A stretch of 64,000 nucleotides of DNA from Mycoplasma sp. 1018B (GCF_024582675.1 NZ_CP102084.1:124001-188000), one strand, 5' to 3'; positions 10,781 to 28,786 are shown, counted from the first letter of the stretch. The notes: generated by a model from the letters alone, not told the origin. Numbers and translations: made by a program.

Positions 10781-10806
10781 AAAAAACAGCACTTCAGCTG
10801 TTTTTA
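10781..10806 (+). terminator. Terminator after rbfA
   Basis: AAAAAACAGC / GCTGTTTTTA hairpin with a 6-base loop. Confidence 0.8.
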
Positions 10807-10864
10807 TTTTGTTTATAAAAAACAATTTTATTTATTTACGAAAAATCTTTTTTGTGGTAACATT

Positions 10865-10894
10865 TTTACACGTGGTATTTTATTATAACATAAT
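10865..10894 (+). promoter_or_regulatory. Candidate promoter of rpoBC
   Basis: TTTACA (10865-10870), 18-base spacer, CATAAT (10889-10894), just before the rpoB leader. An alternative -10, TATAAC, lies at 10884-10889. The match is modest and the start site is not proven. Confidence 0.45.
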
Positions 10895-10947
10895 AAAAAT
10901 TAAAATAAGTTATTAATTAACTTTTATTTTGTTTCTAAGGGGTAAAA

Positions 10948-13900
10948 ATGAGTCTTAATACAACAAAGCAATCATATAAGATACGTAAATTTGGACCAAT
11001 TACTGAAAGACGTGATTATTCAACAACAAAACAAACTTTAAATATTCCTGATTTTTTAGCAACGAGCAAAGAATCATTCGAATGATTTAAAAAGGTTGGA
11101 ATAGAAGAATCATTACGTGAACATTATCCAATTATTGCATCTAATGGTAAATTAACTCTTGAATATATTCATTCTTCAGCTTATTTAGAAATGCCAACAG
11201 GCAAAGAATATGATGCTGTTGCTGATGCTAGAGTAAAAGGTATTAATTATGCTGCAAAATTGTATGCAAAATTTAAAGTAACAGTAACAGAAACAGGTGT
11301 TGAACAAACTGATACTGTATTTCTTGGAGAAATTCCACTAATGACTTCTGGTGGCAGTTTTATTATAAATGGAAATGAAAAAGTTATAGTTAGTCAACTT
11401 ATTAGATCGCCAGGAGCTTATTTTGGTAGAGGCGTTCGTAATAAACAATCTGACGATCTTTTTAATAAATTAGAAGTTATTCCAAGAATAGGTTCATGAT
11501 TAGAAATTTCTCATAAAGTCACAACCAAAAATATTGATACAGTTAAAATTAAAATAGATAAAAATAAAAATGTTTTACTTTCAACATTTTTAATGGCTTT
11601 AGGTTTATCTAATGAAGATATGATAAATCTTTTTGGTAATTCTGCAGAATTGAATGAAACGATCAAACGTGATAGAAGATTAGCAGATAATGGTGAAACT
11701 TTAGAAACAAAAATTAAAAATTGTCAAGAAGAACTTTTCTCAATTATAAGACGCGGAGATAGAGTTACTGAAGAATCTGTCACTAATTTAATTCCAGGAA
11801 TTTTGTTTAATAAAAAACGTTATAGTTTAAGTCAAACAGGACGTTATATGTTAAATAAAAAACTTAATTTAGTTGATAGAATTTCAGATACTATTTTAGC
11901 TCAATCTCTTGTTATTAAAAATGATCAAGATCAAATATTGGAATTAGAACCAGGAACTGAAATTAATCATAAATTAGCTTTATTAATTCAAAAAAACTTT
12001 GATAATGGTTTTTTAGCAACTAAAGATATACCAGGTATTAAAACTGAAATTGTTTATGGTAAATTAGTTACTGGTAATAATCCTGTAAAAAATTTAAAGA
12101 AAATGACCAAAATGATTTCTTTATTAGTTTATCCTAATCGTAAATGATTAGACAGAGGTAAAGAAGCAGTTTTAGTTATTGGTAATGATCCAAAATCTAC
12201 AGAAACTCACTTAATTATTTCTGATATTATTGCAGCTATAAATTATTATTTTAATCTTTTAAATGGTATAGGAAATGATGATGATCCTGATTCATTAACT
12301 AATAAAAGAATTGTAGCTGTTGGTGAATTAGTTCAAAATCAATTAAATGTTGTTTTAACAAGATTAGAAAAAACAACGCGTGAAAGAATGGGAGCTAAAG
12401 AACCAGAAAAAGTTACTCCTAAAAATGTTACTAACAATAAATTGGTTTCAAATCAAATGAAAACTTTCTTTAATTCATCAAAACTTTCACAATTTATGGA
12501 TCAAATTAATCCACTTGCTGAAATTTCTAATGAAAGAAGAATAACATCTTTAGGTCCTGGTGGTCTTAATCGTGATACCGCACAATTTGAGGTGCGTGAC
12601 GTTCATGCTACTCATTATGGAAGAATTTGTCCTATTGAAACGCCTGAAGGTCCAAATATAGGATTGATTTTAAATTTTGCTACTTATGCAAAAGTTAATG
12701 AGTATGGATTTTTACAAACTCCATATTATAAAGTGGAAAATGGAATAGTTTTATATGATCAAGTAGAATATTTAACTGCTATTGATGAAATTAATTTTTA
12801 TATTGCACAATCAACAGTTAAAGTTGATGAAAACAATAAAATTATTGATGAACAAATTACTATGCGTCATAATTACACATATGTAATAGGTAATCCAATG
12901 CAAATTGATTATATAGAAGTTGCTTCTAATCAAATGGTTTCTGTAGCCGCTGGATGTATTCCATTTTTAGAAAATGACGATGCAAATAGAGCTTTAATGG
13001 GTTCAAATATGCAACGTCAAGCTGTACCTTTATTACAAACAGAAGCTCCTTATGTTGCAACTGGTCTTGAAGCAGCAATTGCTAAATATTCTTCAGCTAA
13101 TATAATTGCAAAAAATGACGGTGTTGTTGAATATGTTGATGGAAGCAAAATTAAAATCAGAAATACAAAAGGTAATATTGATACTTATTCTTTAAAAATT
13201 TTCCAACGTTCAAACCAAGATACAGTTGTTCATCAAAGACCAATTGTAAAAATTGGTCAAACTGTATCAAAAGGAGATTTATTAGTTGATGGTTCAAGTT
13301 TTAAAAATGGTGAATTAGCTTTAGGTAAAAATTTAGTTGTTGCATTTACAACTTTTAAAGGTTATAACTATGAAGATGCTATCATACTTAATGAAAGATT
13401 AGTTAAAGATGATGTATTAACTTCAATTCATATTGAAGAACATACTATTCAATTTAGAACAAGCAGAATCGGCGATGATGAATTAACTATTGATATACCT
13501 AATGTTTCTAAGGCATCAATAAGACATTTAGATGAAAATGGAATAGTTAAATTAGGTTCAGAAGTTGTTCCAGGAGATGTTTTAGTTGGTAGAGTTTCTC
13601 CAAAAGGTGATGATAACCCTTCTCAAGAAGAAAAACTACTTTCAGCAGTTTTAGGTCAAAGATTAACAAATGTTAAAGATACATCATTAAAAGTTAAAAA
13701 TGGACATGGTGGAACTGTTATAGCTGTTGAAGTATTAAATAGAGATAGTAATGCTCAATTTGAAGATGGAGTAGATAAAATAGTTAAAGTTTCAGTAGCT
13801 GTAAAACGTAAAATAAGAGTCGGCGATAAAATGTCAGGGCGTCACGGAAATAAAGGTGTTGTTTCAATCATTTTACCTGAAGAAGATATGCCATATTTAG

Positions 13901-14560
13901 AAGACGGTACTCCAGTTGATGTAATGTTAAATCCTCAAGGTGTTCCATCACGGATGAACATAGGTCAAATTTTAGAAATTCATTTAGGAATGGCAGCTAA
14001 AAGTTTAGATTGTAAATTTGTCACACCTACTTTTGATGGTATAAAAAAAGAAGAAATTTACAATGTTATTAAAGAAGCAAAATTACCAGAATCAGGTAAA
14101 CAATATTTAATTGATCCTATTACAGGTGAAAAATTTGATAATCCTGTTTCTGTAGGTGTTATGTATATGCTTAAACTAAATCATATGGTTGATGATAAAA
14201 TGCATGCTAGATCTGTTGGACCGTATTCTTTAATTACACAACAACCATTAGGTGGTAAAAGTCAAAATGGTGGCCAAAGATTTGGTGAAATGGAAACTTG
14301 AGCTCTTGAATCTTATGGCGCTACTAATGTGTTGCAAGAAATACTAACTTATAAATCAGATGATATAAATGGTAGAAATAAACTTTATGCTGCTTTAGCT
14401 GCTAACAAACCTTTACCTAAATCAGGAATACCTGAATCATTTAATGTTTTAAGTTATGAATTAAAAGGGTTGAAAATGAAATTTGATTTAACTTATGAAG
14501 AAGACAAATCAGATGAATTTGATTTTTATAAAGATAATATAAATATTGAAGGAGATATAG

Positions 14561-14568
<8 letters not shown>
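10948..14568 (+). CDS. rpoB: RNA polymerase beta subunit
   Basis: Catalytic beta subunit of RNA polymerase; 1206 residues, close to other mollicutes. The start at 10948 is preceded by AAGGGG. Seen in order: the N-terminal lobe, the rifampicin pocket ([16 protein letters not shown] then [12 protein letters not shown], about residues 510-540), [20 protein letters not shown], the catalytic-side [12 protein letters not shown], the [13 protein letters not shown] segment, and the C-terminal [18 protein letters not shown] clamp part. At the place of E. coli His526 this protein has Asn (codon 12529-12531, residue 528), a change linked to natural rifampicin resistance in mollicutes. The last 8 bases overlap rpoC. 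No rplJL lies upstream in the window. Confidence 0.98.
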
Positions 14569-19078
<4,510 letters not shown>

Positions 19079-19081
19079 TTT

Positions 19082-19113
19082 AAAAATACGACAGCTATAA
19101 TGTCGTATTTTTT
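19082..19113 (+). terminator. Terminator of rpoBC
   Basis: AAAAATACGACA / TGTCGTATTTTT stem with a 7-base loop and trailing T-run. Confidence 0.88.
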
Positions 19114-19483
19114 AAAAATTTATCGTTTAGTATGATTTTTATAATTATAAAAATTTTATCAAGTAATTAAATTTATAATAATTTCATAAAATTACAAATA
19201 TAAAATAATAATTAAATCAAATAATCTATAGAAGTTAATAAATGAATAAAATGTTTTTTTTATTTTAAACATATATTAAAATTAATTCGAATTATAATCA
19301 AAAAAATAAAACTAATTTATCTTATTTATAATGATTTTTAATTCTTTTAGATGTTTTTATTACTAACAAATAAACAACAATAATTATAAAATTTATAAAT
19401 TAAATAATTTATCTAGAAATAATTTATTTAAAGAAGTTTTTTATCCATAAAATCAGTAATTATTTATTTTTTAGGATACATAG
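19114..19483. other. AT-rich intergenic stretch without a gene
   Basis: About 370 bases of extreme A/T content with stops in all frames, no tRNA-like fold and no credible start with a ribosome-binding site. I see nothing here beyond low-complexity spacer and possible upstream promoter elements of the giant gene that follows. Confidence 0.6.
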
Positions 19484-19524
19484 TATAATTAGTAAAATAA
19501 ATTTTTATAAACATAGTTTATAAA
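19484..19524 (+). promoter_or_regulatory. -10 box and leader hairpin of the giant SGNH gene
   Basis: TATAAT at 19484-19489 is a good -10; no clear -35 is visible. Downstream, TTTATAAAC (19504-19512) and GTTTATAAA (19516-19524) form a perfect 9-base inverted repeat with a 3-base loop. Its right arm touches the Shine-Dalgarno GGAG at 19525. In the mRNA this hairpin would sit directly against the ribosome-binding site. Confidence 0.55.
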
Positions 19525-19534
19525 GGAGTATATT

Positions 19535-22500
19535 ATGAAGTTAAAAATAAACAAAAAATTAATACTTTCTTTAGCTGGTGCTATGTTAGGTACTATAGCT
19601 TTATCAATTGGTTTAAGTTTTATACCTACAAAAGAAAAAATTATTGAAACTACTGATAAAGATCTTTTTAATAATGATAATAAAAATTTTAGTGAGACAA
19701 ATCTACCGTTTTTGCCTGATACTTCATCTTCAACATCAAATGATATTAAAAATATTTTCACTATTGACGATAATTATATTAAGCCTCTAGCTAAAAACGC
19801 AATAAAAAAAGAAGAAACAATTAAATATGTAGCTATAGGAGATTCAATAGCAGCTGGATGAGATGGCAGTTTGCCAAATGATTTTCCTGGTAGTTTAAAT
19901 TTTGAAGGTAAAATTGAAGGTATTTCTTATCCTGCATATTTAGCTTTATTTTTACAAAAAATACAAGCAAATAAATTAGCTTCATTTCATAATTTATCTA
20001 AAACATCAACTACATTAGAATATTGAAATATTATTTTGCAAGAAAAATTTAATTCTCAAAACGAAAATGTTTATACTAGATTGCAAAAATTATTTGGACC
20101 TGATTTACAATTAATTGCTAATGAAGCTTTAATTTATTTAAAAGAAGCTAATTTAATAACTGTAACTTTAGGAGCTAATGATGTTATTCATTTAATTAAA
20201 GAACAATTCGCTGATTTGCCTTTTACTGATTTAGCTCAACAAATTATTTCTAATAATTATAATTATGCACAAATTGTAAATTTATTAAATAAACTTTTTG
20301 AACAAATTTTTCAAAGAGTACAAAATAGACAATTAGAATTAATTAAAACTTTAAAAGAAATTAATCCTAAAGCTAATATTGTTTTTGTTGGTTATCCTAT
20401 GCCTTTAGCTTTTATTAACCAATTATTAAATGATTATTTTATTCAAGAATTACAATTGCCTTTTAATGTAGGTAAAATAGCAATTGATTTAGTTAATCAA
20501 AAATTACAATTTATTGCTAATTTAAATAATATCAGTTATATTAATCCTTATGATCAAAGTTATTGAGAAACCAACGCAAACATTTTAACTCCGTATCTTT
20601 TTGATATACATCCTTCAATTTATGGTTATAAAAAAATGGCAATTGATATTTTTGCTAAATTAACTTTAAATACTAATAATTTGTTAAAAATAAATCAAAA
20701 TGGTTTTAATTGAAATAGTGATTATTTAACAAGCGATCAGAAATCATATGAAAGAATTATTGAATTAGATGAAAATTTAACAAGTACATACCAAAGATTG
20801 TTCACAAATGATCAAGATAGTTTTATTAAAAGTAAAGATGAATTAAATAAAAATATTACTGATACTTATACTTTAGAAAATTATTATAAAAGAGTAATTG
20901 ATGATAATCGTTTTATAAGCGGTTTATTTGATGACATTTTAATTAATGTTTTAAATAGCGTGTCATATGTTAAATTAGATCCTCAACAAAAATTAAAAAA
21001 CTTTTTATTATCAGATAATAAAAAAAATTTCAATTATATACGTAGTTGAATGATTGATAATAAAGTTTTTAGTACTTTTATTCGTGATGTAACTAAAATT
21101 TTTTATGAAACAGATTGAGATAATGATGGAATATCAGGAGCTAAAAAATATAAATTAGTTCATTTAATTGATTCCTTTAAAACTGCTTTTTTAAATGAAG
21201 AGAAAATTATTAATTATCTTAATTCATTTTTAAAATTACCTTTTTTTACTAATAGTATACAAAGAGAAGAATTTAAAGATATTATTTTTGAAATAATTTC
21301 TAATTTTATTCAATTAAATTTAGACAAATCTATCATTGCCAAATTTGTAAATATCATTTATCAAGAACAATTTAATGAATATATTTCTAAAGAAGATTTA
21401 ACAACAATTATTTTTAAAGTTGTTCATAATCCAAGTTTAAGAATTATTTTAAATAATGTTTTTGGTGCTTTATTCAATGCCATTCCTGAAATAGCAGAGG
21501 CTAAAAATTTTGATGATATTTTAAATTCTCTTTTAACTCATCCTGATATTTACGATAGTGTAGTTAATAGTATTAATTTATTAGTTAATAATTTATTAGA
21601 AGATAATGAATTTAAGCAAATTATTACTAATGTTCTAATAAAAATTCTTAATAAATACGAACTAACAATTAATATCAATGATTCAAGTTTAAAAAATCTT
21701 TTGTTAGAAATTATTAATGTTTTTGCAAAAACTAATACTAATATTGAAATAATAAAAATACTTGCTCAAGCCACATTAAATAGTTTTGATGCTCAAACAA
21801 TTAAAAAACCAGATATAAATTTAATTATTGATAATATTAGTAAATCAATAAGTCAATTATTTACTTTAGGTAATGCTTTAGATGTTAATTTTAATGTAAT
21901 TAAACAATTGTTAACTAATAATTTAGATTCATTTAAAGAACAATTTAAGCAAATTATTAAAAATGTTTTAAATTCTAAAACTTTAAATGTTCAACAAATT
22001 TTGCATAATTTTTTACTTAAAAGCATACAAGCTAATAATAATGTTAATATAAGTAATAAATTAAATGATATTTTAACTAGTACAATAACAAGTAATGAAT
22101 TAAATAATTTAATTAATAAATTTATTGATTATATTTTTGCTATTGACAAAAATGAACTTCAAAAAAGTGCTACTTTAGGTGATTTAATTTTTCTTTTAAC
22201 TAAAGATTTAACTAAAAGTGAATTTTATCAAGCAATTGTTAGTTTATTAGATGCTATTATTAATAATAAAGACGTTATTAATTTATTAGGTGATTTGACT
22301 TCTTCAATCGAATTATTACAAAAATTTATAAGTGATGGTATTCTAGGTCAAACTTTTAGTTTTATTTTTAATAATGAAGCTTTTAAAAATATACTAAATA
22401 ATTTCTTTAATAAAGCACTATTTAATATTCCTCAAGATAGTGATTTTTCTTATTTAGATAATGTAGTTAAAAATTGATTAAATGATGATTCTAATAATAA

Positions 22501-25500
22501 AGTTTTAATTTCTTATATTAAAACTTTTGCTCGTGATTTATTGTCCAATGAAAATTTAAGTAAATTTGTTTCTAATTCTTTATATAACTTTTTGCAAACT
22601 AATTCTTCCTTAGTTATTGAAATTAATAATAGTGATTTTAATAATTTAATGAGTGATCTTTACAATAATTTTTCTCAAATTATTGATAATAGCATTCTTT
22701 TTAATTCAGTAGTGGAAGCAATTATTAATAAGTTAAAAATTGACGGCGCTTTTGGTAGATTAACAACTTTTGAAGATGAAATTAAAAAAGTTTTAGCAAA
22801 TAATACTACTATTGAAGTTCTAGTTTTAGATTTATATAAAGGTTTTGTTAAAACACAAACTTTTAGCAAAAATGAAATAACTATTTCGCAAATTTTTGTT
22901 AATGCTTTCAAAGAAAAACGTTTATTTGATATCAAAAATATTATTATTAGTTCATTAGAAAATTTATCCAAGAATGAATTAACCAAAGACGAAATTGATT
23001 TGTTAGTTTCAACAGTTTTAAATTCTAATCAATTCGATATTTTAATTAAATCTTTAATTAAACAATTATTTAATGTTCAATATGAAACTATTAAAGATTT
23101 TAATAGTGTTTATGATGTACTATGAACTCAATTAAAAAACGTAGGACATTCAACACTTTATGATACACTTTTAAAATTAATTGAAGAAATTGTACAAAAT
23201 GAAGAACTTAATAAATTAATTGAAAATAAAGTTATTAAAGTGCTTTTAGAAAAATTAAAATTAGATATTACTAAAGAAGATTTAATTAAAGTAATTTTAA
23301 TTATTTTAAAAGATAATAATTTCAAAGATTTATTAAATCAATTTATTAATAAAACAATTATTAAAGTTAATTCTACTGATGAATTCATTAAAATGATTGA
23401 TTTGATTAAAACTTGATTAAGCGATGAAAATAATCGAGAAAAAATTGGTCAAAGTACATCAATGCTTTTAACTAATTTATTGATTAATAAAGATTTTCAA
23501 ACAATTTTAAATAAAATAATTTATAACTATTTAATTCAATTTGACAATATTCTATCTAACATTAATAAAGAACAAATTGATCCTTTAATAAGAGATTTTC
23601 TTTCATTTATTCAAACTTATGAAACTAATATTCAATTAGTTTCTAATGTAACTAATATTTTCTTAAAACGAGTAAGTACTGATATTGATGAATTTAATTT
23701 TAACGATTTTTTAAAAGATTTAGAAAACTTTTTAGATGCTAAAGAAATTGAAAAATTAATTATTAGCACAATCAAAATTTTAGTTCAAGAAGAATTAGTA
23801 TCTAAACATCAAAATTTATTAAAGCAATTGCTCATTAATCTTTTAAATTCTAAATATTTAAATTATGTTAATGATTCATTAGCAAACTGATTGACTGAAC
23901 TTACTGGGGATATTAATAACAAAAAAACAGCTTTGGAAATAATAAAAAATTTGTATAAAAGAAACGAATTAGCACTAGCTTTAGATGAATTGTTGAGTCG
24001 TTTTGCTAAAATTGAAAAAAGTAATTTATCTCAAATTAATAATTATTCAGATATTGTAAGAATATTATTAAATGATTTTTCACAATCAACAATTTATTCA
24101 TCATTGACTTCTTTAATTTCTAATATTTTAAATGATAAAAAAATAGAAAATTTTGCACAATTAATTTTAAATAATAAATTAGGCGATTTTTCAAATTATG
24201 TTCAATTTAATTTAGTTAAAGAAATTATTAATTTTACTTTTGCTAATAATTCTATTAAAAATATTATTGATAATTTTCTTAATGAGGGGATTTTAAATAA
24301 AGAATTAGATGTTATTGAAGCTTTTAAAAATTATGATTCACTTATTAAACAATGATTTAAAAATTCAGATAATAATAAAATACTATCAAATAAAATCCAA
24401 AATTTTGTTGTAGACTTGCTTAAAAATGAATCAATTAAAAACAAAATAATTAATTCTTTATATCAATATTTACAAAATAATACAAATATTGTGACTGGAA
24501 TTAATGAAAATGATTTTAACAAAGCTGCTTCAGATTTTATAACTAATACAGAATTAATATTACAAAAAAATAGTTTTGCTACAGAAATTTTAAATAGCAT
24601 TTTTCATAAATTAAGTGTTGATGGTGTTTTTGGTAATTCCTTAGATTGAAAAACCGAAATTTTTAAAGTATTGAATAATAATCAAATTGCAGAAAAATTA
24701 GCTTTAGATATTTATAAAGTAGTTGTTGAAACTAAAAGATATGTAAATAATAAAAAAACCATTAATAAAATAGCTATTAATTTATTTAATGAGGAAAAAT
24801 TATTTAATTTCAAAAACGAAATTATAAAAGTTTTGGCTCCAGTTTTAGCTATTAATTCAGAAGATAATGAATTTAAAAATATTTTAAATATTTTATTTAA
24901 TAGCGATGAATTAAATAATTTTATCAATACTTTATTAAACAAATTATTTAATATTGAATATTCTTTAATTAAAGATAAAAACAATTTTTTCGAAATAATA
25001 AAAATAGTTTTACAAGATATTAGTAAAAGTGATATTTACAATAAATTTAAAGAATTAATTAATTTTATTTTTAAAAATGAAACAATTAGAAATTTTGTTA
25101 AAAATAAAATTATTTCCCAAATTCCAATTGAACATAGAGATTTAATTTCTTTTGAAACAATAGAACAAGTTATTAAATATATTTTAGATAATCAAAACTT
25201 TAAAAACTTATTAGACAATTTCTTTAATGATATTTTATCTTCAACAAATAGATTTGAGGAATTAAAAAATGTTAATAATTTATTTAAAATTTGATTTGGT
25301 ATAGAAGAAAATAGAAAAAAAGCAAATGAAGCTTTAATAGGTTTAGCAAAAGATTTATTAACTGATGAAACCTTTAAAAATAATTTAATTAATATTCTTT
25401 ATACATTTTTAAGTAAATATAAAGGTATGGTTAATAATATTAATCATCAAGAATTTGCCAATTTAATTAACAATTTAATTAAATTAATTAATCAATTAGA

Positions 25501-28500
25501 AGATGAATTAAAAATTTTCACAAGATTAATAGAAGGTCTAACGCATTTATTATCTCAAGGTGCTAATGATTTAACTTTTAATAAATTTATAACATCATTA
25601 AGAGAACAATTTGTAAATAATAGTAATCGTTTAGAAATTGAAATGATTAAAGCTTTAAAAATTCTTGTAAATAATAATTACCTAGAAGAAAATAAAGTAA
25701 TTTTAAAAAGGTTATTAATCAATATTTTAACCTCTGATATTTCTAAAGTTTGAAAAGATAAATTAGCTAGTGATATAGCATTTAATACTAATAACAATAC
25801 TAGTGAACAAAAAGCAAAAGATTTATTTATTTTAATATTCTCGTCAAATCATTTTGATAAATTGCTTGACGCTATTTTAGATACTATAAGTGATTTAAAA
25901 AATGATTTTGATAATATTAATACAGCATTTGATTTAACCAAAAAATTATTAACTAACATAACAGATAGTAAATTGTATACTGGTATTATTGAATTTATAA
26001 CTAATACTTTTAATAAAAATCAATTGTTAGATTTAATACCTGAATTTTTAAAACCCATTATTAATCCTTTATTTGCACATATAACAGATGCAGATATTAA
26101 ATTGTTAGTTAATTCAATTTTAAAAAATCAAAATATTAAGAATTTAATGGAACATTTTGTAAATAATTTACTTTTTACTAAAGTACAAAAATTTGAAGAT
26201 ATTGCAAAAATTCCACTATTTTTCAAAGAATATTTAGCTGACGATACGTATAATCAATTCATTGTTAAAAAACTTTCTCAATGATTAAAATCTATTATTG
26301 TTGATGATAAATTTAATACTATTATTAGTGAAATTCTTTCTGGTATTTTAGAACAATTTCCACAAATTAATGAAAATTTAACGCGTGAAGAAATAAGCGA
26401 TGTAATTGATAATTTATTTATTTCTTTAAATGATTTAGATGATCAAATTGGTTTAATTAACACCTTTTTTGAAGCATTATTAAAAGAAGCTAAAACTAAT
26501 TTTGACAATTTTAATTTTGCAAATATTGCTTTAATTTTTAAAGAGAAATATTTTAGTGATAATTTAAAAATTGAAGCTACCATACTTAAAATTATTAATT
26601 CTTTAATTAATAATCCTAGAATTAAGAATAATCGAAGAGTAATAGTTATTATTTTAAGAAATATTATTAAATATATTTTTAATAATTCTCAAATAGCAGC
26701 AGCTGATTTAATTTGAGAAACTTTAGACATAAATATAAGAACTTTATTACAAAATTTCTTTAATTTAAATGATTTAAAAAATTTAATTTCTTATGTTGTT
26801 GATTCAAATGAATTTTTTGTTTTATTTGATCATATTTTCGCTAACTTTTTAGAAACGCCAGAAGAATATCAAAAATTAACAAGAGTAAAAGATTTATTAA
26901 ATGTTTATAATCAAAATCAAACTAGAAAAATTCAATTGACTACAGACATAGAAAATATAATTATTACTTTTTTACAAGCTCCTCAAACTAAAACAATTAT
27001 TACAGGAATATTTAATTATAATCTTAGCAAATACGGTATTAATGCTTCTTCTGCGGCAAATCAAAAATTAATTAATGATTTACATGCTGAATTACCAAGT
27101 ATTCTTAGAAATATGAATATTATTCAACCTATTATTTCTAAATTGATTACTAATTTTGATAAATTATTAACTTCTGAATCAATTTTTGCTGATTTATTAA
27201 GTGACATTTTGGAAGCCATAAATATTAGTGATTATAAATTTGTACAAATTATTCTTAAAACATCAACTTTAAATAATAATAAAACTATTATTAAAGATAA
27301 TTTAATAAAAATAGTTGATGGCATTACTTCTGAACCTGATTTAATCGGCAAATTTATTAAAGATTTTAATATAAAAAATTTAATTTTAAAATTAGGTTTA
27401 ACTGATAGTCAAACTAGTGAAACAATTATTTCCTTTTTACAAAGTAAATATTTAAGAGAATTATTACATATTTTAATTAATGAAATTGTTAATAATAATC
27501 AATGATATGCTCAACAAAAAACTTGATTTGATGCTTTCAATCAATTACTTAGTTCTAGTAGTGCGCCTCAAATAAAAGATTTAGTTAAAAAATGATTAAG
27601 AGAAATTTTGGTCGATAAAGATGAAGTAGGTCAAGCTTTAGGAACAATATTAGCAAAGGAATTAAAAGCTAAAGAATTCGATTTATCAGATAGTGATATT
27701 TTAGTATTTCAAAGAGTAACAAGAGATATAAGCAAAGGAATTGTTAATACATTTATTTTTGATAATGTAGCCGATGCAGTCTTTGAATCTTTAAAAACTC
27801 TTAATCAATATAAAGGTAATAACTATTTACAAAAAATCCAAAATGATGCTATACGAGGAGCATTAAAATTTATTAAAACTAATGATAATAAAATTAGTTT
27901 AGAAAAAATTTTAAATAATACCAAAATTTTTAACCAAATAATACAATCTGTTAATTCTAAAGATTTAACCAGTTTAATTAATATTTTATTTTCAAAAACA
28001 CCTTTAAGCAGGGAAAAAGGAATTTTTAGTTTCTTATTTGGTTCTAATACTGCAAGTTCTTCAAATAATACCACAAATAATAATAATGATAATCCATTTG
28101 GTAATGGTGTTAATGTCGAAATAAGCGCAGCTATTAATTTAATTAGATCTGGAGTAACTAATTTATTAACTTCAGTATTTGGACCTATTTTTGAAGAATA
28201 TTTTAAAGAATTAGTTAGATTACCAAAAATAACTAGTTATCAAGAATTAAAAGAAAAATCAGAAGCTTATAAAGCTTTATGAAGAATTTTTACTTCATTG
28301 TTACAATTTGGAAGAAAAGAAAATATTCCAGTTTTACAATATTGATTGCATATTAAAACAACAGTAGAAGGAATTTTACATAATCAATTTCAACAAGCAA
28401 TAGCAAAATATAAAGATAAATATAGAGGCCAACTTTTTGAAAAATATGCAAACAAAAGAACAGGAAGATTTGATGATTTATGAGTTGCTGGAATCAACGC

Positions 28501-28786
28501 CGATTATAGCATTAATTCACAATTTTGACAAGGCACTCAAACGGTTAATGGTTATAGCGCATCTTCTGGTTCGTTAAGTCAAACTTTTTATCCAAGAGAT
28601 TCGGTATTAACTTATATTTATTATGGAACAATTAAATATCGTAATCAAGATCTTTATGATGTAAGATTTAATAGAAATAAAACTTTTACACAAGTTTTAA
28701 TGGAAGATTTAAAACGTGGTTATATGCCGAATGTTTATACTAACAATTATGATAGATATGTTTACCGTGATTATCGTGATAGATAA
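19535..28786 (+). CDS. Giant secreted SGNH/GDSL hydrolase with long helical repeats
   Basis: 3083-residue protein, open throughout when UGA is Trp; I read the frame across the whole length. The N-terminus MKLKINKKLILSLAGAMLGT is a signal peptide or anchor without a lipobox Cys. Residues about 95-370 form an SGNH/GDSL esterase domain: block I GDSIAAG (residues 102-108, nucleophile Ser104), block III GAND (213-216), block V DIHP (357-360, Asp/His of the triad). The remaining 2700 residues are Asn/Lys/Leu/Ile helices. Trp-anchored units begin at residues 981, 1294, 1607 and 1920, exactly 313 apart, then at 2250 and 2687 with weaker spacing. A Ser/Asn linker (SSSNNTTNNNN) lies near 28055, and a Tyr/Arg-rich tail ends the protein. 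Likely a surface lipase/esterase on a long stalk; substrate unknown. Confidence 0.85.
22475..26281 (+). repeat. Four tandem 313-330-residue repeats inside the giant protein
   Basis: Units start at UGA-Trp codons 22475, 23414, 24353 and 25292; each spacing is 939 bases, and the fourth unit runs 990 bases to the Trp at 26282. Starts read NWLNDDSNNK, TWLSDENNRE, QWFKNSDNNK and IWFGIEENRK. Units 1 and 3 resemble each other most (DFN..SD, then KL..DG.FG), as do units 2 and 4 (IKILV/LKILV, then LL.NLL/LL.NIL), so a two-unit block of 1878 bases was probably duplicated. Confidence 0.8.

Noticed and set aside
10719-10916. Open frame of 65 codons downstream of rbfA
   Set aside because: It starts inside rbfA, runs through a terminator hairpin and the rpoB promoter region, and is Phe/Lys/Ile-rich random-type sequence without a ribosome-binding site.
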